From assembly GCF_014205675.1 (NCBI RefSeq), contig NZ_JACIIX010000004.1, forward strand, positions 1-64,000: 64,000 nucleotides of DNA, given 5' to 3'. The notes below the pieces were generated by a model. The model saw nothing but the letters and a program-made list of their open reading frames with translations, had not been told where the DNA came from and did no database searches. The translations under genes and the position numbers were made by a program. Shown here piece by piece: positions 17,386 to 25,691 of this stretch. The stretch's first letter is position 1. Each line of letters opens with the position of its first letter. This stretch comes from Novispirillum itersonii (GTDB taxonomy: Bacteria; Pseudomonadota; Alphaproteobacteria; Rhodospirillales; Rhodospirillaceae).

Positions 17386-17619
17386 ATGGCCATGGATGCC
17401 GCCGATATCGAAAAGATGATCAAGGAAGCGCTGCCGGATGCCGATGTGACCATCGAAGACCTGCGGGGCGATGGCGATCACTATGCCGCGCTGGTGATTT
17501 CCAAGGAGTTTGTCGGCAAGAGCCGCGTGCAGCAGCACCAGATGGTTTATGCCGCGCTGAAGGGAAAGATGGGCGGGGAACTGCATGCGTTGGCGTTGCA
17601 GACGCAGGCCCCGGCCTGA
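17386..17619 (+). CDS. bolA: BolA-family protein
   Basis: BolA proteins pair with CGFS glutaredoxins to hold and sense [2Fe-2S] clusters, and some bind DNA. The 77-residue protein has the family helix-turn-helix-like core FVGKSRVQQHQMVYAALKGK with the conserved histidine in QQHQMVY, and the end MGGELHALALQTQ. It is of the short IbaG/BolA2-like type. The ATG at 17386 has a strong AGAGGGAGA ribosome site. Its usual neighbour grxD is not here but at 4.3 kb. Confidence 0.93.
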   Translation: MAMDAADIEKMIKEALPDADVTIEDLRGDGDHYAALVISKEFVGKSRVQQHQMVYAALKGKMGGELHALALQTQAPA

Positions 17620-17648
17620 TTTTCCGCAGAATACCCGGATGAATGCAG

Positions 17649-17678
17649 GGGCGGGCAGCCATGGGTGCCCGCCCTTTT
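17649..17678 (+). terminator. Rho-independent terminator after bolA
   Basis: GGGCGGGCA pairs exactly with TGCCCGCCC over an 8-base loop and is followed by TTTT. Confidence 0.85.
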
Positions 17679-17730
17679 GAAACAGGCGGATCCCGGGACA
17701 TCTGTTCCGGGGTGATAAAGGATCAGGGCT

Positions 17731-18651
17731 TTGGTTCATCAGGTCTTTGACCGTCGGGCGGTATCCCGGCATCAGGCCCGCGCCGCAGGGGCCTTTCAGG
17801 AGTTCTCCTTTCTGGCGGAAGAGGTTGCCGACCGTTTGACCGAGCGCCTTGAGGATATCACCCGCAGCTTTCCCATTGCGGTTGATCTCGGCAGCCACGG
17901 CGGACTTCTGGCCCCACGCCTGCGCGGGCAGCACGGCATTGAGACCCTGATTTCCACCGATCTGGCCCCGGCCTTTGCAGCCCGGAGCCGTGGCCCTGCC
18001 GTGGCCTGCGATGAAGAAGCGCTGCCGTTTGCCAGCGGAACGCTGGATCTGGTCCTGTCCTCGCTGGCCCTGCATTGGGTCAATGACCTTCCGGGGGCTT
18101 TCGTCCAGATCCGTCAGGCGCTGAAGCCGGATGGCCTGTTCATCGGGGCCATGCTGGGGGGGGAAACCCTCAAGGAGCTGCGGGAGTGTCTGGTTGATGC
18201 CGAAGTTGAGCTTGAGGGGGGGCTGTCACCCCGCACATCCCCGCTGACCGATGTGCGGGATCTGGGGATGCTGTTGCAGCGGGCTGGCTTTGCCCTGCCG
18301 GTGGTTGATACCGACCGCATCACCGTCACCTATGGCTCCGCCCTGAAGCTGATGCAGGATCTGCGCGGCATGGGGGAAAGCAATGCCGTGTTGGAGCGGC
18401 GGAAAACCTTTTCCCGCCGGAACACCCTGCTGCGGGCGGCGCAGCTGTATCATGAGCGGTATGCGGGCCCTGACGGCCGGATTACCGCAACCTTTCAGGT
18501 GCTGTGGATGCTGGGCTGGGCCCCGGCAGAGAATCAGCCGCAGCCGAAGAAACCGGGCAGTGCCACCCACAGCCTTGCCGAAGCCCTGGGGGCGCAGGTC
18601 TGCGGTGTGGAGGCGTCCAGCCCTCTCGACGACACCAGCGGAAACGGCTAG
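17731..18651 (+). CDS. NDUFAF5/BioC-like SAM-dependent protein
   Basis: The 306-residue protein resembles the alphaproteobacterial relatives of NDUFAF5, a mitochondrial complex I assembly factor (arginine hydroxylase with a methyltransferase fold), and more distantly BioC. Features are VFDRRAVSRHQARAAG at the start, a SAM motif AVDLGSHGGLLAPRL near 50, and DLVLSSLALHWVNDLPGAF near 106. The start codon is TTG at 17731, preceded by AAAGGA; no ATG is available in a position that keeps the conserved N-terminus. It is followed nine bases later by sfsA. Its biochemical activity in bacteria is unproven. Confidence 0.8.
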   Translation: MVHQVFDRRAVSRHQARAAGAFQEFSFLAEEVADRLTERLEDITRSFPIAVDLGSHGGLLAPRLRGQHGIETLISTDLAPAFAARSRGPAVACDEEALPFASGTLDLVLSSLALHWVNDLPGAFVQIRQALKPDGLFIGAMLGGETLKELRECLVDAEVELEGGLSPRTSPLTDVRDLGMLLQRAGFALPVVDTDRITVTYGSALKLMQDLRGMGESNAVLERRKTFSRRNTLLRAAQLYHERYAGPDGRITATFQVLWMLGWAPAENQPQPKKPGSATHSLAEALGAQVCGVEASSPLDDTSGNG

Positions 18652-18660
18652 GGTATTTGC

Positions 18661-19380
18661 ATGCAATTCTCAACAGACCTGATCTCCGGCACCCTGATCA
18701 AGCGGTACAAGCGGTTTATGGCCGATGTTACGCTGGATGACGGGACCGTGGTGACCGCCCACACCGCCAATTCGGGCTCTATGCTCGGCTGCTCAACCCC
18801 GGGGTCGCGGGTGTGGCTGTCGCCAGCCAGCAACCCGGAGCGCAAGCTGAAGTACACCTGGGAAATGGTGGAGGTGGACGGGGCCCTGATCGGCGTTAAC
18901 ACCAGCCATCCCAATGCACTGGCGGCTGAGGCGATTCAGGCCGGTGCCATTGCCGAACTGACCGGTTACACCGGCCTGAAGCGGGAAGTGAAATACGGCA
19001 AGAACAGCCGCATTGATGTTTTCCTGACCGCAGACGGGCGCCCGGACTGCTATGTCGAGGTGAAGAACGTCACTCTGTTCCGGGATATGGCGGGCGGGCA
19101 GGGGGTTGCCCTGTTCCCCGATGCCGTCACCGAACGCGGGGCCAAGCATCTTCAGGAACTTTCCGATATGGTGGCTGAAGGCAAGCGGGCGGTGATGCTG
19201 TATATGGTGCAGCGGTCAGCGGTCGGGCTGGAACGGTTTGCCATTGCGGAAGACATTGATCCGACTTATGCCGAAGCCCTGCGCCGTGCCCGTGCCGCCG
19301 GTGTGGAGGCGCTCTGTTACACCTGCACTCTCAGTCCGCTGGGGATTGATGTTGGTGCGCCCCTGCCGGTTACCGTATAA
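18661..19380 (+). CDS. sfsA: Sugar fermentation stimulation protein homologue SfsA
   Basis: The 239-residue protein matches SfsA throughout: LISGTLIKRYKRFMADV at the start, VTAHTANSGSMLGCSTPGS near 33 and DCYVEVKNVTLFRDM near 123, where D...EVK is the catalytic pattern of a PDDEXK-type nuclease fold. SfsA in E. coli binds DNA and affects maltose metabolism; its true role is not settled. It is followed by map and radC in the same direction, a common alphaproteobacterial order. Confidence 0.93.
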   Translation: MQFSTDLISGTLIKRYKRFMADVTLDDGTVVTAHTANSGSMLGCSTPGSRVWLSPASNPERKLKYTWEMVEVDGALIGVNTSHPNALAAEAIQAGAIAELTGYTGLKREVKYGKNSRIDVFLTADGRPDCYVEVKNVTLFRDMAGGQGVALFPDAVTERGAKHLQELSDMVAEGKRAVMLYMVQRSAVGLERFAIAEDIDPTYAEALRRARAAGVEALCYTCTLSPLGIDVGAPLPVTV

Positions 19381-19433
19381 ACCGACGGTGCCCGTATCCA
19401 TCTGTTTTTTGATCTGCTGAAAGCTGACTCCCG

Positions 19434-20234
19434 ATGACCCGATCTGCCCGCCGCTCCGAAATCACCCTGCATGGCCCGGAAGGCTTCGCTGCCATGCGGG
19501 AAGCCGGACGCGTTGCCGCCGAGCTGCTTGACCACCTGACCCCCCATATCGTTCCGGGGATTACCACGGCGGCGATTGATGATCTGGTGGTGGCCTGGAC
19601 TCAGGAGCGGAAGGTCCCGAACGGGCCGTTCGGATACCGGGGGTTTCCGCGTTCGGTCTGCACATCGGTCAACCATGTCGTCTGTCACGGGATCCCCGGT
19701 GATAAGAAACTGGATGATGGCGATATCATCAACATTGACGTCACCCCGATCGTCAATGGCTGGTATGGCGATACCAGCCGCATGTATTACGTCGGCAATC
19801 CCGGGGTTAAGGCCCGCAAGCTGGTGGAAGTGACCTACGAGTGCCTGATGCGGGGGATTGAGGCGGCTAAGCCCGGGGCGACGCTGGGCGATATCGGCCA
19901 TGCCATTCAGACCTATGCCGAAGACAACCGCTTCTCGGTGGTCAAGGACTTCTGCGGGCATGGCGTCGGGCAGGTGTTCCACTGCGAACCGAGCGTGCTG
20001 CACTATGGCTCGCCCGGCACCGGGCTGGAACTGAAGCCGGGGATGATTTTCACCATCGAGCCGATGATCAATTCCGGCAAGGCCGATACGAAAGTTCTGG
20101 CCGACGGCTGGACCGCCGTGACCAAGGATCGGTCGCTGTCCGCCCAGTTTGAGCACACCATCGGCATTACCGAGGACGGCTGTGAAATTTTCACGCTGTC
20201 GCCGAAGGGCTGGCATTGCCCGCCGTATGCCTGA
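19434..20234 (+). CDS. map: Type I methionine aminopeptidase
   Basis: Map removes the N-terminal methionine from new proteins and is normally essential. The 266-residue protein has all metal ligands: two Asp in INIDVTPIVNGWYGDTSR (about 102-115), His in GHGVGQVFH near 182, Glu in FTIEPMI near 205 and Glu in FEHTIGI near 240. The start is ATG 19434, 53 bases after sfsA. Confidence 0.97.
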   Translation: MTRSARRSEITLHGPEGFAAMREAGRVAAELLDHLTPHIVPGITTAAIDDLVVAWTQERKVPNGPFGYRGFPRSVCTSVNHVVCHGIPGDKKLDDGDIINIDVTPIVNGWYGDTSRMYYVGNPGVKARKLVEVTYECLMRGIEAAKPGATLGDIGHAIQTYAEDNRFSVVKDFCGHGVGQVFHCEPSVLHYGSPGTGLELKPGMIFTIEPMINSGKADTKVLADGWTAVTKDRSLSAQFEHTIGITEDGCEIFTLSPKGWHCPPYA

Positions 20235-20255
20235 TCTGCTGCCCGGATCCTTCCG

Positions 20256-20948
20256 ATGTCTGAGACACCTGCCCCCCTTCACGCTGGCCACCGGCAGCGC
20301 CTGAAAGAACGCTTTCTCGCGTCCGTCCGGGCTGAAGCGCCGGAGGGGTTGCAGGATTATGAATATCTGGAGCTGCTGCTGTTCCTCGGGATTCCCCGCA
20401 AGGATGTCAAACCTCTGGCGAAGCAGCTGCTGGCCCGGTTCGGGTCTGTCGGGGCGGTGCTGACAGCGGAGCCGGATCAGCTGATTCCGATCACCGGTGA
20501 GTCCGCCGCCGTGGCCCTGAAGGCCGCCGCTGCGGCGGCACAATGGATGTTGCGGGAAGAGGTGGTCGGGCGGCCGATCCTCGGCTCGTGGGACCGGTTG
20601 CTTGATTACCTGCATGCAACGATGGCCTTCCGCGAAAAGGAGTGCTTCCGGCTGCTGTTTCTGGATCGTAAGAACAGATTGATCGCCGATGAGTTGCAAC
20701 AGAAGGGGACCATCGACCACACGCCGGTATATCCGCGGGAAGTGGTGAAGCGGGCCTTGGATCTGGCCGCCAGTGCCATCATTCTGGTGCATAACCACCC
20801 CAGCGGCGACCCGCAGCCGTCGAAAGGGGATATCGCCATGACCCGGCAGATCCGTGATGCGGCGTTGCCTTTGGGGGTGATCGTTCACGATCACATCATT
20901 CTGTCGCCAACCGGCTACACGTCGTTTAAATCTGACGGATTGCTGTGA
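20256..20948 (+). CDS. radC: RadC family JAB-domain protein
   Basis: The 230-residue protein has an N-terminal helix-hairpin-helix-like region (residues 15-75) and a C-terminal JAMM/MPN domain with the zinc motif HNHPSGDPQPSKGD near 172. RadC was named for a repair phenotype later assigned to another gene; these proteins are linked to recombination and mobile elements, but the activity is unknown. It starts 21 bases after map and is probably co-transcribed with it. Confidence 0.92.
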   Translation: MSETPAPLHAGHRQRLKERFLASVRAEAPEGLQDYEYLELLLFLGIPRKDVKPLAKQLLARFGSVGAVLTAEPDQLIPITGESAAVALKAAAAAAQWMLREEVVGRPILGSWDRLLDYLHATMAFREKECFRLLFLDRKNRLIADELQQKGTIDHTPVYPREVVKRALDLAASAIILVHNHPSGDPQPSKGDIAMTRQIRDAALPLGVIVHDHIILSPTGYTSFKSDGLL

Positions 20949-20998
20949 ATTTTACGAATTTTCTTGTCGACCCGCCGCGTGGAGAGTAAGTAGCCGTA

Positions 20999-21499
20999 GT
21001 GGCAGTTTTGGGCAGCATGGGGTCAGTGCGTAAGATGTCCGGCTTAAGCGATACGACTTTCGGTCTGGTGCAGATTATTGAGCGTCTGCACCGCCATTAT
21101 CTTGATGTCCTGCGGACCGAGCTACGGCGGCTGGGGATCGAAGAGATCAACGCGGTGCAGGCTCTGCTGCTGGCCAATATCGGAACCGAGGAAGTGGTGA
21201 TCCGGGACCTGAAAGATCGCGGCTATTATCATGGCTCCAACGTTTCCTATAACATCAAAAAGCTGACGGAACTCGGCTATATCGGGCAGGAGCGTTGCTC
21301 CCACGACCGGCGGGCGATCCGGGTTGGCCTGACCGATAAGGGCATGGATCTGTGTGAGCGGATGCGGGAACTCCAGAAGCATCTGAGCGCCGAGATGGAC
21401 GCTCTGGGCCTGCCGGATGCCAAGCTGACCGATGCCATGCGCGATCTGGAGACCGTGGAACGCTGCTGGACCGACTTTATCCGCTACGGGCGGCGCTGA
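20999..21499 (+). CDS. MarR-type winged-helix regulator (LdtR-like)
   Basis: The 166-residue protein has a winged helix: VIRDLKDRGYYHGSNVSYNIKK (recognition helix around residues 68-90), then the wing RRAIRVGLTDKG. The GYYxGxNVSYNxKKL pattern resembles LdtR, a MarR-like regulator of L,D-transpeptidase and cell-wall genes in alphaproteobacteria; that link is from family memory and not proven here. The GTG at 20999 is the longest start, with GGAGAG upstream; ATGs at 21017 and 21035 are alternatives. Confidence 0.75.
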   Translation: MAVLGSMGSVRKMSGLSDTTFGLVQIIERLHRHYLDVLRTELRRLGIEEINAVQALLLANIGTEEVVIRDLKDRGYYHGSNVSYNIKKLTELGYIGQERCSHDRRAIRVGLTDKGMDLCERMRELQKHLSAEMDALGLPDAKLTDAMRDLETVERCWTDFIRYGRR

Positions 21500-21531
21500 G
21501 CCGGGTTTGCACAGCAGCGGGGTGAGGGCAG

Positions 21532-22251
21532 ATGCTGTCTCCCGTCAGGCCGATCCTGCGGTTTGCTCTCAGCCTGATTATGCCGCATCGCTGCCTGCGG
21601 TGCGGCGAGACGGTGGGGGCGGCACCGGGGCTGTGTGCGGTCTGTTTTTCCAAAGTTGACTTTCTGGGAGAGGAAGGCTGCCCCTGCTGCGGGGTTTCCG
21701 TTCCTCAGCCCGGCCTGCTGTGCGGTGCCTGCCTGAAGCAGCCCCCGGTCTGGAGCCGGGCGCGCTCGGCATTTTCCTATACACCGGCCAGCCGGGACCT
21801 GATCCTGCGTTTCAAACATGCGGACGCCACCCATATGGCGCCAGTTCTGGCGGCCTGGCTGCACCGCGCCGGCGGAGCTCTCCTTCCGGAGGCCGATCTG
21901 CTGGTGCCGGTCCCTCTGCATTGGCGACGCCTGTTTTTCCGGCGGTACAATCAGTCGGCTCTTCTGGCCCGGCACCTTTCGGCCCTGTGTGGGGTGCCGG
22001 CCGATGTGACCGTTCTGAAACGGATCCGCCATACCACCCCACAGGGAACCCTGCGCCGGGGCCAGCGGCAAGACAATGTGCGCACGGCCTTCCGTGTGAC
22101 TGTGCCATCCCGGGTGGCGGGAAAGCGGATTGTTCTGCTGGATGATGTTCTGACGACCGGCGCCACCGTGTCGGCCTGTGCCCGTGCCCTGCGGGCGGCG
22201 GGGGCGGCGGATGTGGCGGTGCTGACGCTGGCGCGGGTGATGCGGCCATAG
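21532..22251 (+). CDS. comF: ComF family phosphoribosyltransferase-like protein
   Basis: ComF proteins take part in DNA uptake, probably with a helicase, and have a phosphoribosyltransferase fold. The 239-residue protein has a four-cysteine zinc site near the N-terminus (CLRC, CAVC, CPCC, CGAC, residues 23-65) and the PRPP-binding motif VLLDDVLTTGATV near 200. It starts 32 bases after the MarR-type gene. Its competence role in this organism is inferred from the family. Confidence 0.92.
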   Translation: MLSPVRPILRFALSLIMPHRCLRCGETVGAAPGLCAVCFSKVDFLGEEGCPCCGVSVPQPGLLCGACLKQPPVWSRARSAFSYTPASRDLILRFKHADATHMAPVLAAWLHRAGGALLPEADLLVPVPLHWRRLFFRRYNQSALLARHLSALCGVPADVTVLKRIRHTTPQGTLRRGQRQDNVRTAFRVTVPSRVAGKRIVLLDDVLTTGATVSACARALRAAGAADVAVLTLARVMRP

Positions 22252-22374
22252 GGCGGGGCATGCACCCGGTGCGCGGCAGCCTTGCCGCCGGGCTTTCACC
22301 TTTTCCTGTGGCCGCAAACTCTCTACAGTCAGGGTGTTTTTATGACGCCAACTCCCCGACCGACAGGACTGACG

Positions 22375-22629
22375 ATGGCTTCTATCGAAATTTATACGTG
22401 GTCGCATTGCCCCTACTGCATCCGGGCCAAGGCCCTGCTGGACCGGAAGGGGGCTGCCTACACCGAGATTGACGTGCTGCACGACAGCGTCCGCAAAGCG
22501 GAAATGGAACAGCGGGCCGGGCGGACGTCCGTTCCGCAGATTTTCATCGATGGCAGGCACATCGGTGGCTGCGATGACCTGCATGCGCTGGATGCCAAGG
22601 GCGGCCTTGATCCGCTGCTGGGGGCGTAA
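22375..22629 (+). CDS. grxC: Dithiol glutaredoxin 3 (GrxC)
   Basis: GrxC reduces disulfides and glutathione adducts. The 84-residue protein has the CPYC active site near residues 12-15 (HCPYCIRAK), the cis-proline motif TSVPQIFIDG near 52 and the glutathione contact GGCDDL near 66. ATG 22375 is chosen for family length; the frame is open upstream without homology. It is five bases before the amidase gene, so the two are likely one transcript. Confidence 0.95.
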   Translation: MASIEIYTWSHCPYCIRAKALLDRKGAAYTEIDVLHDSVRKAEMEQRAGRTSVPQIFIDGRHIGGCDDLHALDAKGGLDPLLGA

Positions 22630-22634
22630 ATACC

Positions 22635-23459
22635 ATGACCAAGGGTGCTTTTACCGCTGCCTGCATTCAGGTCAATGCGCTGAACGACATGACGGCGAAT
22701 ATCGCCGAAGCCGAACGGCTGATCCGTCTCGCGAAAGAGAAGGGTGCCGATATGGTGTTCATGCCGGAAAACGTGGTGATGATGGAATGGGGAAAGGCCA
22801 ATATTCTGGCCAAAGCCTATTCTGAGGAAGACCATCCCGGTCTGGCCCGGTTCCGGGCGCTGGCGAAGGAACTGAACCTGTGGCTGCACTGCGGTACGCT
22901 GGCGATCCGGGTTGATGGCGGTGACCGGGTGGCCAACCGCACCTATGTGGTCAATCCGGTGGGGGAGGTTGTGGCCTCCTACGACAAGATTCACATGTTT
23001 GATGTCGATCTTGATAACGGTGAAAGCTACCGGGAATCAGCGACCTTCCGCCCCGGCGAAAGCATGACGGTGGTGGATCTGCCGTGGGGCCGTCTGGGGC
23101 TGGCGGTGTGCTATGATATCCGCTTTCCGTATCTGTTCCGGGCGTTGGCCAAGGGCGGGGCGGATTTCCTGACCATTCCGGCCGCCTTCACCAAGGTGAC
23201 CGGCGAGGCGCATTGGCACATCCTGCAACGGGCCCGCGCCATTGAAACCGGCTGTTATGTGATCAGCCCGGCCCAGACCGGCACCCACATCAATGACCGG
23301 AAGACCTACGGCCATGCGGTGATTGTTGACCCGTGGGGCGATGTGCTGGCCGATGCCGGGACCGAGCCGGGGCTGATCATGGCCCGCATTGATGCCGCCA
23401 AGGTGGCTGAGGTCCGTGGCAAGGTGCCCAGCCTCCAGCATGACCGGCCGGTGTGCTGA
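22635..23459 (+). CDS. Carbon-nitrogen hydrolase, Nit1-like (probable deaminated glutathione amidase)
   Basis: The 274-residue enzyme has the nitrilase-superfamily triad: Glu in MPENVVMMEWG (near 43), Lys in YDKIHMFDVDL (near 116) and Cys in LAVCYDIRFPYLF (near 157). The KIHMFDVDLDNG segment is characteristic of the Nit1/NitFhit branch, shown in other organisms to repair deaminated glutathione. It follows grxC, a glutathione-dependent protein, which fits. In related genomes DUF1178 and ubiG often follow; here DUF1178 is missing. Confidence 0.88.
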   Translation: MTKGAFTAACIQVNALNDMTANIAEAERLIRLAKEKGADMVFMPENVVMMEWGKANILAKAYSEEDHPGLARFRALAKELNLWLHCGTLAIRVDGGDRVANRTYVVNPVGEVVASYDKIHMFDVDLDNGESYRESATFRPGESMTVVDLPWGRLGLAVCYDIRFPYLFRALAKGGADFLTIPAAFTKVTGEAHWHILQRARAIETGCYVISPAQTGTHINDRKTYGHAVIVDPWGDVLADAGTEPGLIMARIDAAKVAEVRGKVPSLQHDRPVC

Positions 23460-23475
23460 GGCAAAACTGTCTGCG

Positions 23476-23519
23476 CAGACAAAAGGCTGCCCTGTCAAAA
23501 CGGGGCAGCCTTTTGTCTG
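23476..23519. terminator. Bidirectional terminator between the amidase gene and ubiG
   Basis: A perfect inverted repeat with 17-bp arms (23476-23492 and 23503-23519; core AAAAGGCTGCCC against GGGCAGCCTTTT) separates two convergent genes. The A/T-rich parts serve as T-runs in both directions. Confidence 0.9.
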
Positions 23520-23531
23520 ATCCGGCCTGTC

Positions 23532-24275
23532 TTATTCGGCGGGAACTGCCGTCAGCAGATAGTTCACCGACAGGTCGCCGGTCAGAGACCAGCTGTTTTC
23601 CAGCGGATTGAAGGTCAGGCCCTTCAGGCTGTTGACCTCAAGCCCCCCGGCGCGCAGACCGGCGGCGAACTCACTGGGCTTCAGGAATTTCTTCCAGTCG
23701 TGGGTACCGCGCGGCAGCCAGCGCAGGATATATTCCGCCCCGATTTTCGCCATGACCAGAGACTTCATGGTCCGGTTCATAGTAGCGCCGACCAGCATGC
23801 CGCCGGGCTTGACCAGCCGGGCGCAGGTGGTCAGAAACAGGTCAACATCGGCGACGTGCTCCACCACTTCCATGCACAGCACGACGTCGAATTTTTCTCC
23901 TGCTGCCGCCAGATCCTCGGCCAGACAGGCGCGGTAATCAATATCCAGTCCGACCTTCTCCGCGTGGACGGAGGCGGTGCCGATGTTCTTGGCCGTGGCA
24001 TCAATGCCGGTGACGGCAAAGCCCAGACGGCGCATCGGTTCCGACAGCAGGCCGCCGCCGCAGCCGATATCGACGAGGGACAGCCCGGTGAACGGCTGAT
24101 CGGCAGCGATCTCCCGCCCGAAACGGGTGGCGGCCGCATCGCGGATAAACTCCAGCCGGACCGGATTAAAGGTATGAAGCGGCTTGAACTTTCCGTTGGG
24201 ATCCCACCAGGAGTCCGCCATGGCTTCAAACTTGGCCACTTCTTCCGGTGAAGCGGTGGTGCGGACATCGGCCAT
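23532..24275 (-). CDS. ubiG: Ubiquinone biosynthesis O-methyltransferase UbiG
   Basis: UbiG performs both O-methylations in ubiquinone synthesis. The 247-residue protein has the conserved N-terminal block [19 protein letters not shown], a SAM-binding motif [15 protein letters not shown] near 69, and [14 protein letters not shown] near 133. The start at ATG 24275 has a good AAAGGAG ribosome site. It is divergent from lysC and convergent with the amidase gene. Confidence 0.96.
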   Translation of the reverse strand: MADVRTTASPEEVAKFEAMADSWWDPNGKFKPLHTFNPVRLEFIRDAAATRFGREIAADQPFTGLSLVDIGCGGGLLSEPMRRLGFAVTGIDATAKNIGTASVHAEKVGLDIDYRACLAEDLAAAGEKFDVVLCMEVVEHVADVDLFLTTCARLVKPGGMLVGATMNRTMKSLVMAKIGAEYILRWLPRGTHDWKKFLKPSEFAAGLRAGGLEVNSLKGLTFNPLENSWSLTGDLSVNYLLTAVPAE

Positions 24276-24324
24276 CGGCTACTCCTTTCATTATACTTTT
24301 GACACGGAATGCGCCGGGCAATCC

Positions 24325-24353
24325 TTGCGTCAGGCAGGGTGACAGAGTATGTA
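24325..24353 (+). promoter_or_regulatory. Candidate sigma-70 promoter of lysC
   Basis: TTGCGT (24325-24330) and TATGTA (24348-24353) are 17 bp apart. Transcription would begin about 60 bases before the lysC ATG at 24420. Confidence 0.45.
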
Positions 24354-24419
24354 TACCCGCCCGCCGGTTACGGCAACCGATGGCGCATGATTTTTGATCT
24401 GTTGAAGGGATCGCTTCCC

Positions 24420-25640
24420 ATGGCCCGCATTGTAATGAAGTTCGGCGGCACGTCGGTCGGTGATGTTGACCGTATCAAAAACGTGGCCCGCCGTGTCAAA
24501 GCCGAGGTGGACGCAGGCAACGAGGTGGCCGTGGTTGTGTCGGCCATGTCGGGCGAGACGAATAAACTGGTCGCCTATTGCCGCGAGATCGCGCCGCTGC
24601 ATGATGCGCGCGAATACGATGCGGTGGTCGCGACCGGCGAACAGGTGACCATCGGCCTGCTGGCGCTGGCGTTGCAGGAAATCGGCGTCAATGCCCGGTC
24701 GTGGATGGGCTGGCAGATTCCGATCCGCACCGACGGTGCCCATTCCAAGGCCCGCATCACCGAGATCGAGACGGATGATCTGATCCGGCGGATGCAGGAC
24801 GGTCAGGTGGCGGTTGTCGCCGGGTTCCAGGGCATCGGCCCGGATAACCGGGTGACCACGCTGGGCCGTGGCGGCTCCGATACGTCGGCAGTGGCGCTGG
24901 CGGCGGCCCTGAAGGCGGATATCTGCGACATTTACACCGATGTCGACGGGGTTTACACCACCGATCCGCGGATTGTCGCCAAGGCCCGCAAGCTTGATAA
25001 GATCACCTACGAGGAAATGCTGGAAAGCGCGTCCCTTGGCGCCAAGGTCCTGCAGGTCCGTTCGGTTGAAATGGCGATGAAGCATGGCGTGCGGGTGCAG
25101 GTCCGCTCCAGCTTCTCCGACGCCCCCGGCACCATCATTTGCGATGAGGAAGAAATCGTGGAACAGGAACTCGTCAGCGGCATCGCCTATTCCCGTGACG
25201 AAGCCAAGATCACCCTGGTGAAGGTCGCTGACCGCCCGGGCGTGGCTGCGGCCATTTTCGGTCCGCTGACCGCGGCCAACATCAACGTCGACATGATTGT
25301 GCAGAACGTTTCGCACGGTGGCGGTGCCACCGACATGACCTTCACCGTCTCCAAGGGCGATCTCGACCGTGCCGTCAAGGTGCTGGCCGAAAAGAAGGGC
25401 GAGCTGGGCTATGAAGACCTGTGGGCTGATGCCAATGTGGTCAAGGTGTCGGTGATCGGCGTCGGCATGCGCAGCCATGCCGGTGTGGCGCAGACCATGT
25501 TCCAGGCTCTGTCGGCCAAGGGCATCAACATTCAGGTGATCTCGACCTCCGAAATCAAGGTTTCGGTCCTGATCGCCGAGGAATACACCGAACTGGCCGT
25601 CCGTGCCCTGCATACCGCCTACGGGATGGATGCGGCGTAA
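24420..25640 (+). CDS. lysC: Aspartate kinase
   Basis: LysC phosphorylates aspartate, the first step to lysine, threonine and methionine. The 406-residue protein begins with the kinase motif MKFGGTSVGD, has TLGRGGSDTSAVALAAAL near 148 and two ACT domains (about 265-400) for feedback control. Typical of this class, internal starts could yield a regulatory beta subunit; I did not find a clear internal ribosome site. ATG 24420 is the family start; the open frame extends upstream. Confidence 0.96.
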   Translation: MARIVMKFGGTSVGDVDRIKNVARRVKAEVDAGNEVAVVVSAMSGETNKLVAYCREIAPLHDAREYDAVVATGEQVTIGLLALALQEIGVNARSWMGWQIPIRTDGAHSKARITEIETDDLIRRMQDGQVAVVAGFQGIGPDNRVTTLGRGGSDTSAVALAAALKADICDIYTDVDGVYTTDPRIVAKARKLDKITYEEMLESASLGAKVLQVRSVEMAMKHGVRVQVRSSFSDAPGTIICDEEEIVEQELVSGIAYSRDEAKITLVKVADRPGVAAAIFGPLTAANINVDMIVQNVSHGGGATDMTFTVSKGDLDRAVKVLAEKKGELGYEDLWADANVVKVSVIGVGMRSHAGVAQTMFQALSAKGINIQVISTSEIKVSVLIAEEYTELAVRALHTAYGMDAA

Positions 25641-25691
25641 CAGCCTGCCGGAACCCTAAAAACACAATAAACCTTGATAAAGAGGGCAAGC

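Noticed and set aside
24290-24295. TATAAT on the minus strand as a ubiG promoter
   Set aside because: It is so close to the ubiG start that the transcript would lack the AAAGGAG ribosome site, and no -35 is correctly placed.
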